A stretch of DNA of 8,634 nt, taken from contig DKGH01000171.1 of NCBI GenBank assembly GCA_002453165.1, positions 1 to 8,634 of the forward strand, written 5' to 3'. A program made the position numbers and the translations under genes. This DNA comes from Verrucomicrobia bacterium UBA6775. GTDB lineage: Bacteria; Verrucomicrobiota; Verrucomicrobiia; Limisphaerales; UBA1096. The first letter of the stretch is position 1; the number at the start of each line of letters is the position of its first letter. Shown in pieces: positions 1 through 7,268 of the stretch. The notes under the pieces were generated by a model. The model was given only the letters and a program-made list of their open reading frames with translations, searched no databases and was not told where the DNA came from.

Positions 1-155
1 TCATGTCCCACGAACAATTCCGGAAAATGATCGAGACCGAGCCGTTGCTAGCCTCAGAGTTTCTGTTTGCGTTGGGACGCGTGATGGCCGAGCGCATGGT
101 CACCGGGAATCAGCGACTTCAGGCCAAGGCCAGCTCCGAATTCCTTTGGCTCTGA
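1..155 (+). CDS. C-terminal fragment of a probable cyclic-nucleotide-binding-domain protein (5' end off the window)
   Basis: An open frame enters from the left edge and stops with TGA at 153-155, giving about 50 visible residues. The stretch 'FRKMIETEPLLASEFLFALGR' followed by 'VMAERMVTGNQRL' looks like the last helices of a CAP/Crp-type cyclic-nucleotide-binding domain, where the end of the beta-roll is followed by a 'eeP.la..fL.aLgr.laeRl..tN..l' helix. There is an ATG at position 3, but it falls within the domain pattern, so it is more likely an internal methionine than the true start. No helix-turn-helix follows, so the protein ends soon after the domain. It would then be a sensor or effector subunit rather than a Crp-type regulator. 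The family assignment rests on pattern alone over a short fragment. Confidence 0.5.
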   Translation, partial: MSHEQFRKMIETEPLLASEFLFALGRVMAERMVTGNQRLQAKASSEFLWL

Positions 156-180
156 GTTTAATCGACCAAAAAAGCAGGTT

Positions 181-190
181 TTTCGCGAAA
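181..190. other. Perfect palindrome TTTCGCGAAA upstream of a promoter
   Basis: A 10-base perfect palindrome, TTTCGCGAAA, lies eight bases before the predicted -35 box at 198. The flanking GG (177-178) and CC (191-192) allow a short GGTTT/AAACC stem. It could be an operator for the 252-1211 transcription unit or part of a weak terminator for the upstream gene. It occurs only once here, so this is low confidence. Confidence 0.25.
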
Positions 191-197
191 CCGGCCA

Positions 198-226
198 TTG
201 ACTTCAGCCCGGTGCAGCGATACGCT
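198..226 (+). promoter_or_regulatory. Predicted sigma-70 promoter for the coiled-coil/lipoprotein unit
   Basis: TTGACT (198-203, five of six consensus bases) is followed by exactly 17 bases and TACGCT (221-226, three of six). Transcription would begin near 233, about 19 bases before the ATG at 252. The TTG at 198 could be mistaken for an upstream start codon of the next gene, but it reads better as the -35 box. The -10 match is poor. Confidence 0.45.
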
Positions 227-238
227 TCGCGGCCTTTT

Positions 239-242
239 AGGA
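239..242 (+). promoter_or_regulatory. Shine-Dalgarno site that fixes the start at 252
   Basis: AGGA at 239-242 sits nine bases before ATG 252. This favours 252 over the in-frame TTG at 198, which has no such site. Starting at 252 also puts the hydrophobic anchor at the very N terminus. Confidence 0.6.
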
Positions 243-251
243 ACTTTACAC

Positions 252-1031
252 ATGGTTCGAGTACTTTTAGCCATTACATTGATCGCCATCGGAGCGTCCG
301 GGTGGTTCGCGTTCAACAACGTCAGCACGAAGATTGAGGGGCTGACAAACGATCTCGCGTCCATGACCGGGGAACGTGACACCGCCATACAAGCTCAAGC
401 AGATGCGGAAGATGCACAAAAAGCTGCTGAAGATCGCGCAAGTGCTGCCGAATCAAATGCTGCAAGACTTGGAGATCAGATTGGCACTCTACAACAAGCC
501 GTTACCCGCCAAACACAGCGTGCTGACGAACACTTGGCCAACTTGAATCAGGCCACGGCCGACCTAGTTGAGTCCCGGCAAATCAGCGAACGCTGGCGCC
601 AGTTTGAGATGGAATACGGCACCCGCGACTCCATCCGGCAGCGCTTGGCTACGCTGGAAGGTGTCACCAACGAGCGAGACAATTTCATCGCTGAAAACAG
701 CATCCTCCTCGGCCGTATCGAGAAATTGAGCGTCGAGCTTTCCCGCTACACCGGCACTTCGGTGAAGGTATCACTGCCACCTAACCTGGCTGGAAAGGTG
801 ACTGCAGTGGATTCCCAATACGACTTTGTCGTTCTGGACGTCGGTGAAGAACAGGGTGTCCGCGAGCACGGTGAGGTACTCGTCGGGCGCGGTGCCGGGG
901 GCGAAGCCCAACTGGTGGGCCGCCTTCGCATTCTCAGCGTCGAGAAATCCCGCAGTATCGCCAACATCATGCCGGACTACAAAAACGGCGACATTCAGGC
1001 CGGCGACTACGTGTTCTCCGAACGCAATTAA
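252..1031 (+). CDS. Membrane-anchored coiled-coil protein of unknown function
   Basis: The product is 259 residues. Residues about 2-21 form one hydrophobic segment (MVRVLLAITLIAIGASGWFA), either an uncleaved anchor or a signal peptide. Residues about 25-165 are rich in Ala, Glu, Gln, Arg and Asp with heptad-like spacing, consistent with a long coiled coil. The last 90 residues form a compact beta-rich domain, starting at 'VSLPPNLAGKVTAVD' and running through 'YDFVVLDVGEEQGV', 'LVGRLRILSVE' and 'SIANIMPDYKNGDIQAGD'. Anchor, coiled coil and C-terminal beta domain recall the layout of MreC. The C-terminal pattern is, as I recall, a conserved hypothetical domain in Verrucomicrobiota. It is not clearly MreC: no MreB or MreD is adjacent, and the beta domain is only half the usual size. 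It probably sits in the periplasm and shares a transcript with the lipoprotein nine bases downstream. No function is assigned. Confidence 0.85.
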   Translation: MVRVLLAITLIAIGASGWFAFNNVSTKIEGLTNDLASMTGERDTAIQAQADAEDAQKAAEDRASAAESNAARLGDQIGTLQQAVTRQTQRADEHLANLNQATADLVESRQISERWRQFEMEYGTRDSIRQRLATLEGVTNERDNFIAENSILLGRIEKLSVELSRYTGTSVKVSLPPNLAGKVTAVDSQYDFVVLDVGEEQGVREHGEVLVGRGAGGEAQLVGRLRILSVEKSRSIANIMPDYKNGDIQAGDYVFSERN

Positions 1032-1040
1032 AAACGCATC

Positions 1041-1211
1041 ATGCGCACACTCAAGACCATCGCATCCGCTGCCGCCCTTGGCATGGCCCTGGTGTTCTTG
1101 GCGCTCACCACCGGTTGCCTGAGTCCGGACCCTGAAAACAAGTCCGCCCAACCGTGGAACAAACAGCGTCCGTGGGAACATGGCATTCCCGGCATGACCG
1201 ATCGCCGCTGA
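1041..1211 (+). CDS. Small lipoprotein, 56 residues
   Basis: ATG 1041 to TGA 1209-1211. Residues 2-25 are a lipoprotein signal peptide: Arg3... wait-free reading gives Arg2 and Lys5, then a hydrophobic core 'SAAALGMALVFLAL', then the lipobox L-T-T-G-Cys26. After removal of the signal peptide, about 31 residues remain, starting at the lipidated Cys26. They are polar and contain the pattern 'QPWNKQRPWEHGIPGM'. I recall similar 'ERPWN.P..WE.GLP' mini-lipoproteins in verrucomicrobial genomes, but their function is unknown. It starts nine bases after the coiled-coil gene stop with no clear Shine-Dalgarno site, so it is probably translationally coupled. A strong terminator follows 22 bases after the stop. 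Its short length means standard gene callers may miss it. Confidence 0.75.
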   Translation: MRTLKTIASAAALGMALVFLALTTGCLSPDPENKSAQPWNKQRPWEHGIPGMTDRR

Positions 1212-1233
1212 GACTTGGGACAACGAATTTTTT

Positions 1234-1260
1234 AGCCGGGCATACCGCCCGGCTTTTTTT
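1234..1260 (+). terminator. Strong rho-independent terminator
   Basis: AGCCGGGC (1234-1241) pairs perfectly with GCCCGGCT (1247-1254) around the five-base loop ATACC, followed by seven T residues (1254-1260). It closes the 252-1211 unit and separates it from clpB. Confidence 0.92.
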
Positions 1261-1313
1261 GTTTATCCCCCTCAAAAAAGGTTCATTTTTTTCTTTCCCA
1301 TAACCGGCCAAGT

Positions 1314-1330
1314 TATGCTATAAATACACC
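1314..1330 (+). promoter_or_regulatory. Possible clpB promoter (-10 region)
   Basis: TATAAA at 1319-1324 is the best -10 candidate between the terminator and clpB. The preceding region is T-rich (1281-1296) without a convincing -35 hexamer. A heat-shock sigma-32-like pair, CTCAAAA (1271-1277) with TCCCATAA (1296-1303), has too long a spacer (18). No CIRCE element was seen. Transcription from TATAAA would start near 1331. Confidence 0.3.
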
Positions 1331-1339
1331 GTAATAAGT

Positions 1340-1358
1340 GCCGGCGGCATCCGTCGGC
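1340..1358 (+). promoter_or_regulatory. Hairpin in the clpB leader, next to the start codon
   Basis: GCCGGCGG (1340-1347) can pair with CCGTCGGC (1351-1358) around the three-base loop CAT. That is eight pairs, seven Watson-Crick and one G-U. The hairpin ends nine bases before ATG 1368, where a ribosome would land, and no Shine-Dalgarno sequence is visible otherwise. On a heat-shock gene this invites an RNA-thermometer reading. The stem is GC-rich, so it may instead be a simple stability element. Confidence 0.45.
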
Positions 1359-1367
1359 GTGTTGATT

Positions 1368-3971
<2,604 letters not shown>

Positions 3972-3974
3972 CGT

Positions 3975-5363
3975 TCAACCCTCACCCCGCCCCTCTCCCT
4001 GTCTAGGGAGAGGGGGATTTTCTTTGCCTTCAACTCCGCCGGGCGTGGCGTGGAATCGGCGGATGATTTTTCCTTCGTCGATGTTCCACAAAACAACCTC
4101 CCCATCGTAGGCGCCGCTTGCTGCCTGGCGTGTGGCGGCGGACACAGCCACCGAAAGCACAGCGTCCTTGTGCCCGTCCCACTTGCGACTCTCGTCCTTG
4201 ATATTGATGTTGAAGGCGCGGACTGAGCGGTCGTCCCCGGCGATTAGCACCTCGGTGCCAATCCGGGCGATAGCCAGCGCCGTGCCCCGGCTTGCTGAGG
4301 AGTCGTTCACTTTTTTTGGCCCCTCGATTTTCCAGTGGTGCATCTTTTGGTCATCGCCAATCGAAAAAATCTCTTTTCCATTTTTGTGGAACAACGCAGC
4401 GCGGACGTAGTTTTGATGACCTAGATAGCTGACAATCCGTTCGCCGGACTGGACATCAAACACTTTCGCCGTCTTGTCCCGGCTCGCGGTGACCAGACGG
4501 GAGTCATCGGCGTTCCACGCAACAGAGTTGACCCAGTCGGAGTGGCTGCCCAATTCGTGCGTCACCCTGCCGGACTCGAGATCGACCAACCGCAGTTTGT
4601 TATCCGCACTGCCGGCAGCCAGCCGATTGCCATCGTTGCTGAACGCCACGGCAAACACGACATCGGCAGTAGTGACAGGAACAGATCGAAGCTCGCCGCT
4701 GGCCAAGTCGAACAGCCGCACCTCCCCCAGCCTTCCGGGTTGACCGCACGCCACCGCGAGTAATCGCCCCTCGGCTGAAACCGCCAGGTCATAAACCCGC
4801 TCGGCCACGTTGCCCAACCGGCAAAGTAACTCGCCGCTTATTGTATTCCAAATCGTGACCTCACGATAACCACTGGCAAACAGCCGCTCTCCCTCCGGCC
4901 CGAACTCAAGTGCGGTGATCGGCACCGGCGACGGATACGACTCCGGTGCGGGCGGATGCTCGACCGGCTGCAGCAGACCGGCCAGCGCCGCCGTCTCCGT
5001 TGTCCCGTCGAACTTTGCGCCCTCGACGATCCAGCGTTTCACCAGCTCGATTTGTTTCGGCGGCAGAGGATCGCCGTCCTGCGGCATCAGGTCGTCCGCA
5101 TCACCCGTCGTGAGGCGGAGGAATAATTCGCTCTCGGCCGGTTTTCCCCGGGCGATTGCGGGTGCGTCGCTTTTTCCGGGCTTCAGCAGGTGCTCGAATG
5201 TATCGACGCGATAGCCGCCCTTCACCTTTTTCGGCCCGTGGCATCCCTGACATTGCTTCACCAGCACCGGGGCGATGTCGCGAACGAAACTGACCGGCGC
5301 CTGGCCAAGCGCTTGGCCAAGCGACAGGCTGATCCACAAAATGACGCACCCCAATCGACTCAT
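3975..5363 (-). CDS. Exported planctomycete-type cytochrome c domain/WD40 propeller protein
   Basis: The product is 462 residues. ATG 5363 is chosen because it gives a clean signal peptide: hydrophobic residues 4-16, then Gly-Gln-Ala22 for cleavage. The start at 5429 would prepend a charged, non-export sequence. After the signal comes a PSCyt1-like cytochrome c domain with heme motif C38-Q-G-C41-H42 and a probable distal ligand in 'DLMP' (Met93). Residues about 145-440 carry seven WD-like repeats (ends IWN, LFD, LVD, VFD, HWK, AFN, LWN), enough for a seven-bladed beta-propeller. Such proteins are typical of Planctomycetes and Verrucomicrobia; their electron partners are unknown. The last 15 or so residues (PPLPRQGEGRGEG) are encoded by the intergenic hairpin repeat and probably are not part of the fold. 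It is the last gene of the phoH run, 43 bases after recO, and stops three bases from clpB. There is no clear Shine-Dalgarno site. Confidence 0.9.
   Translation of the reverse strand: MSRLGCVILWISLSLGQALGQAPVSFVRDIAPVLVKQCQGCHGPKKVKGGYRVDTFEHLLKPGKSDAPAIARGKPAESELFLRLTTGDADDLMPQDGDPLPPKQIELVKRWIVEGAKFDGTTETAALAGLLQPVEHPPAPESYPSPVPITALEFGPEGERLFASGYREVTIWNTISGELLCRLGNVAERVYDLAVSAEGRLLAVACGQPGRLGEVRLFDLASGELRSVPVTTADVVFAVAFSNDGNRLAAGSADNKLRLVDLESGRVTHELGSHSDWVNSVAWNADDSRLVTASRDKTAKVFDVQSGERIVSYLGHQNYVRAALFHKNGKEIFSIGDDQKMHHWKIEGPKKVNDSSASRGTALAIARIGTEVLIAGDDRSVRAFNINIKDESRKWDGHKDAVLSVAVSAATRQAASGAYDGEVVLWNIDEGKIIRRFHATPGGVEGKENPPLPRQGEGRGEG
3990..4015 (+). terminator. CCCTCTCCC-type hairpin between convergent genes; clpB terminator
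   Basis: CCCCTCTCCCT (3990-4000) pairs perfectly with AGGGAGAGGGG (4005-4015) around the loop GTCT, followed by GATTTTCTTT. With the preceding CCCTCAC it matches the 'CCCTCACCCC..CCCTCTCCC..GGGAGAGGG' hairpin scattered through many unrelated bacterial genomes. It lies 19 bases after the clpB stop and can terminate clpB. In the minus direction no T run follows, so its effect there is less clear. The hairpin is also part of the coding frame of the convergent gene. Confidence 0.8.
5300..5323 (-). repeat. Tandem pair of CGCTTGGCCAAG repeats in a signal peptide
   Basis: An exact symmetric copy (CGCTTGGCCAAGCG, 5310-5323) abuts a one-mismatch copy (CGCTTGGCCAGG on the minus strand, 5300-5311). They are read in frame as Leu-Gly-Gln-Ala-Leu-Gly-Gln-Ala, residues 15-22, so the repeat supplies the end of the signal peptide and its cleavage site. 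Confidence 0.85.
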
Positions 5364-5384
5364 GAAACGGCCGCACCTTGCCCA

Positions 5385-5396
5385 CTTGGCCAAGCG
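5385..5396 (-). repeat. CGCTTGGCCAAG repeat in the recO-WD40 gap
   Basis: Exact 12-mer on the minus strand, in the 43-base untranslated gap between recO and the cytochrome/WD40 gene, oriented with transcription. It lies 21 bases upstream of ATG 5363. Confidence 0.85.
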
Positions 5397-5406
5397 CTGG
5401 CAAGAA

Positions 5407-6036
5407 TCAGCCGCGCCTGCCACGGGCAACGCTGCCTATGTGACGCTGGATAAATCGCTCGATAAACTTGGCCAAGCGATCCATCTGCACTGCGCTTGGC
5501 CTGAGCTTGGCCAGGCTTTCCCAATCGGACTCCGCCATCCTCACCGCCACGGCGCGGCTGCCGGGATCGAGCGCGCTCTGCTCCCAGTTCGGGGCCAGCC
5601 CCTGACTGTCGAGAAACTTAACCTCGAAAACGGTTCGCCAGAATTCCCCCATCCCGTCGTCATTCAACCGTCGCACCAACTCCAGCAACAGGGCGTACTC
5701 ACCGGCCAACGGCGTCTGTTCCTCAGTGGCGCGAGTGATCAACCGAGTGGCACGGGCAAGGCAGTCGAGCAACTCGACGTCTGTGCGCAGTCTGGAAAAA
5801 GTTTCCGTGAGAGCCACCTCACGGAGCGTGTGCAAATCGGATCGGCGACTGCGCTGGAAGCTGAATTCGGCAACGTGAAACAGGTCGAGCTTGCCCTGAA
5901 ATGCGGATTTGGGGCGGCGCGCCCCCTTGGCCACGGTGCCGATGCGGCCCATGTCGGGACTCAACCAATGGACGACGAGGCTGGTTTCCGTGAGGGGAAA
6001 AAGACGAAGAATCAGGCCGGTCGTTCGTTCATACAT
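5407..6036 (-). CDS. recO: DNA repair protein RecO, short form
   Basis: The product is 209 residues, shorter than E. coli RecO (242) or B. subtilis RecO (255). RecO binds single-stranded DNA and, with RecR, loads RecA onto SSB-coated gaps. The N-terminal OB-fold pattern is clear: 'TTGLILRLFPLTETSLVV', then 'LSPDMGRIGTVAKGARRPKS', then 'GKLDLFHVAEFSF'. A helical region follows. The paired cysteines of the zinc-binding RecO forms are absent. ATG 6036 is chosen over the TTG/GTG-type extension up to 6111 because the family N terminus starts here and it overlaps the DUF502 stop by eight bases (ATGTATGA), implying translational coupling. The C terminus holds two repeat-derived stretches: Ser-Leu-Ala-Lys from a variant at 5506-5515, and Arg-Leu-Ala-Lys (187-190) from an exact copy. 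The short length may reflect lineage-specific loss of the C-terminal lobe. Confidence 0.88.
   Translation of the reverse strand: MYERTTGLILRLFPLTETSLVVHWLSPDMGRIGTVAKGARRPKSAFQGKLDLFHVAEFSFQRSRRSDLHTLREVALTETFSRLRTDVELLDCLARATRLITRATEEQTPLAGEYALLLELVRRLNDDGMGEFWRTVFEVKFLDSQGLAPNWEQSALDPGSRAVAVRMAESDWESLAKLRPSAVQMDRLAKFIERFIQRHIGSVARGRRG
5467..5478 (-). repeat. CGCTTGGCCAAG repeat in recO
   Basis: Exact 12-mer on the minus strand, read as Arg-Leu-Ala-Lys (RecO 187-190). Degenerate copies flank it at 5495-5501 (half) and 5506-5515 (nine of ten palindrome bases). This makes 5300-5515 the densest cluster in the window. Confidence 0.85.
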
Positions 6037-6748
6037 CTTTCGCCAGCAACCGCTCGGCCTCGGCCTTAAAGGCAGCCTGAATCCCACCGGCGTTTTCGGG
6101 CGGCACCGCACCGAGACTAACGATGTACTTGATGCCGTCGGCCACCGACATGTCGAGCAACGTCACCTTGCTCTCCGGCAACACCAGAAGGAAACCGGTG
6201 GTGGGGTTCGGCGTGGTCGGCACGAAGATGCTGATGATGCTCTCGCCCTCATCGGTCCTGACTTGCTCAGCCGTCACGAAGCCCACCGAGAACAGCCCCT
6301 TGCGCGGGAACTCCACCATGACCACCTGCTTGAAGCTCGATTTTTTCTCCGAGGTAAACGCCTGATTGACCTGCTTGACCGTGCCGTAGATTTTGCCCAG
6401 CAACGGGACGTTCAGGATGACGTAGTCAACAAGCTGCACCAGTTTTTTGCCAACATAATAACGGGTCAGAAAACCGAGCAAACCGGTCAATACGATCGCC
6501 TCGACAATGGCGACCACTTTCCAGCCGAAATACAGATCAGAACCGGGGGTTCCGTCCTTCCAGATGTCGGTCAACTCAACTCCGGGAACGAATCGGAATG
6601 GATAAAGCAGAATGTCGGAAACATCGACCGCCTTGTTAAACAACCAAAGCGCGATACCCACGGAAATAATCACCGGCAGCACGACGGCCAGCCCGGTGAA
6701 AAAATTCCGCCGCCCCCTCCGGAAGATGGTTCTCTTTTTCTTACTCAT
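6029..6748 (-). CDS. DUF502 family inner-membrane protein
   Basis: The product is 239 residues. Two membrane segments are visible, about 16-38 and 77-95, after a strongly basic N terminus (SKKKRTIFRRGRRN) that should stay in the cytoplasm. Family landmarks are 'NVPLLGKIYGTVKQV' (113-127) and 'IFVPTTPNPTTGFLLVLPES' in the second half. DUF502 proteins are widespread, including in plants (LIKE-COV), but their bacterial role is unsettled. The ATG at 6748 overlaps the ybeY stop in an ATGA arrangement, and the stop overlaps the recO start by eight bases, so translation is coupled on both sides. Upstream the gene lies within the phoH-ybeY run. No catalytic motif was recognised. Confidence 0.93.
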   Translation of the reverse strand: MSKKKRTIFRRGRRNFFTGLAVVLPVIISVGIALWLFNKAVDVSDILLYPFRFVPGVELTDIWKDGTPGSDLYFGWKVVAIVEAIVLTGLLGFLTRYYVGKKLVQLVDYVILNVPLLGKIYGTVKQVNQAFTSEKKSSFKQVVMVEFPRKGLFSVGFVTAEQVRTDEGESIISIFVPTTPNPTTGFLLVLPESKVTLLDMSVADGIKYIVSLGAVPPENAGGIQAAFKAEAERLLAKDV

Positions 6749-7245
6749 CTGACATCCGTTATAGGCCTTTTGGCCAAGCGGCTCAAGGGAAAGCGTTTTT
6801 TTGCCTCTTCCATCAAGCGGTTTTCCTCCCGCTTCATCGCCTTCCGGGTAGCGGCATCACGATCATCGTAGCCTCGTAAGTGGAGAACGCCGTGAATCAG
6901 ATACCGCGCTACTTCCTCCGGCCAAGTGGTGCCGAATTCCCCGGCAAACTCCTCCGCGACAGTTGGGCAAATGAACAGATCGCCAAGGATCGGTCCCGGC
7001 TTGGGCGCGTCCCCCGGTTCGCAATAATCAAACGTAATCACGTCGGTTGGGCCTTCGTGCTGAAGGCTGGAAAAATTGATTCGCGCCATCTCCTCCGGCC
7101 CGACGAGAAACACGCCCAACTCATGGCCGCTTGGCCGCTTAGCGGTGTCGGGTTCGGTGATTTCCAGCACCCACTTGGCCAAGCGCCGCAGCAACCAGGC
7201 GTCAACCGGGTGGGTTTTCTGGCGGCTACGAACGGTTAACGACAT
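6745..7245 (-). CDS. ybeY: Endoribonuclease YbeY (16S rRNA maturation)
   Basis: The product is 166 residues. YbeY is a zinc-dependent single-strand endoribonuclease involved in 16S rRNA 3'-end maturation and ribosome quality control. Family motifs are 'PTDVITFDY' (66-74) and the metal site H118-G-V-L-H122-L-R-G-Y-D-D128. The usual site is H-X3-H-X5-H, and here the third ligand is Asp128. Non-histidine residues at this place occur in other lineages, and Asp can bind zinc, so activity may be kept. The repeat word occurs at both ends: an exact copy encodes Arg21-Leu-Ala-Lys24 and a one-mismatch copy encodes Arg156-Leu-Ala-Lys159 in the tail after the catalytic core. A degenerate copy (7126-7145) encodes 'TAKRPSGH'. 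The start at ATG 7245 is 23 bases after the phoH stop, and that gap is itself a repeat copy. The phoH-ybeY adjacency is conserved in many bacteria. Confidence 0.95.
   Translation of the reverse strand: MSLTVRSRQKTHPVDAWLLRRLAKWVLEITEPDTAKRPSGHELGVFLVGPEEMARINFSSLQHEGPTDVITFDYCEPGDAPKPGPILGDLFICPTVAEEFAGEFGTTWPEEVARYLIHGVLHLRGYDDRDAATRKAMKREENRLMEEAKKRFPLSRLAKRPITDVR
6769..6780 (-). repeat. CGCTTGGCCAAG repeat variant in the ybeY tail
   Basis: One mismatch from the consensus (CGCTTGGCCAAA on the minus strand), read as Arg-Leu-Ala-Lys (156-159) and oriented with transcription. Confidence 0.75.
7174..7185 (-). repeat. CGCTTGGCCAAG repeat in the ybeY N-terminal region
   Basis: Exact 12-mer on the minus strand, read as Arg-Leu-Ala-Lys (YbeY 21-24). 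Confidence 0.85.
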
Positions 7246-7253
7246 AACTCAAG

Positions 7254-7265
7254 CTTGGCCAAGCG
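7254..7265 (-). repeat. CGCTTGGCCAAG repeat filling the phoH-ybeY gap
   Basis: Exact 12-mer on the minus strand inside the 23-base noncoding gap (7246-7268). It occupies more than half of the gap, eight bases before the ybeY ATG, with no conventional Shine-Dalgarno site apparent. Confidence 0.85.
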
Positions 7266-7268
7266 CGG

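Noticed and set aside
1271..1303. Sigma-32 heat-shock promoter for clpB
   Set aside because: CTCAAAA and TCCCATAA resemble the two boxes, but the 18-base spacer is too long and both boxes are imperfect.
1338..1367. GTG start at 1338 for clpB
   Set aside because: The extra ten residues have no family counterpart, and the frame there is the predicted leader hairpin.
5364..5429. Upstream start at 5429 for the WD40 protein
   Set aside because: It would overlap recO and place a charged, repeat-derived segment before the signal peptide. ATG 5363 gives a normal export signal.
5300..5478. CRISPR-like array from closely spaced repeat copies
   Set aside because: Copies are only 12-14 bases, irregularly spaced (zero to about 75 bases) and partly coding. 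There are no uniform spacers and no cas genes.
5275..6069. 264-residue plus-strand open frame opposite recO and the WD40 signal peptide
   Set aside because: RecO on the minus strand is clearly supported by its OB-fold motifs and start overlap. The plus-strand frame has no recognisable motif.
5909..6871. 320-residue plus-strand open frame opposite recO, DUF502 and ybeY
   Set aside because: It is the shadow of the strongly supported DUF502 gene and its neighbours, and is Arg/His/Gln-rich without domain signals.
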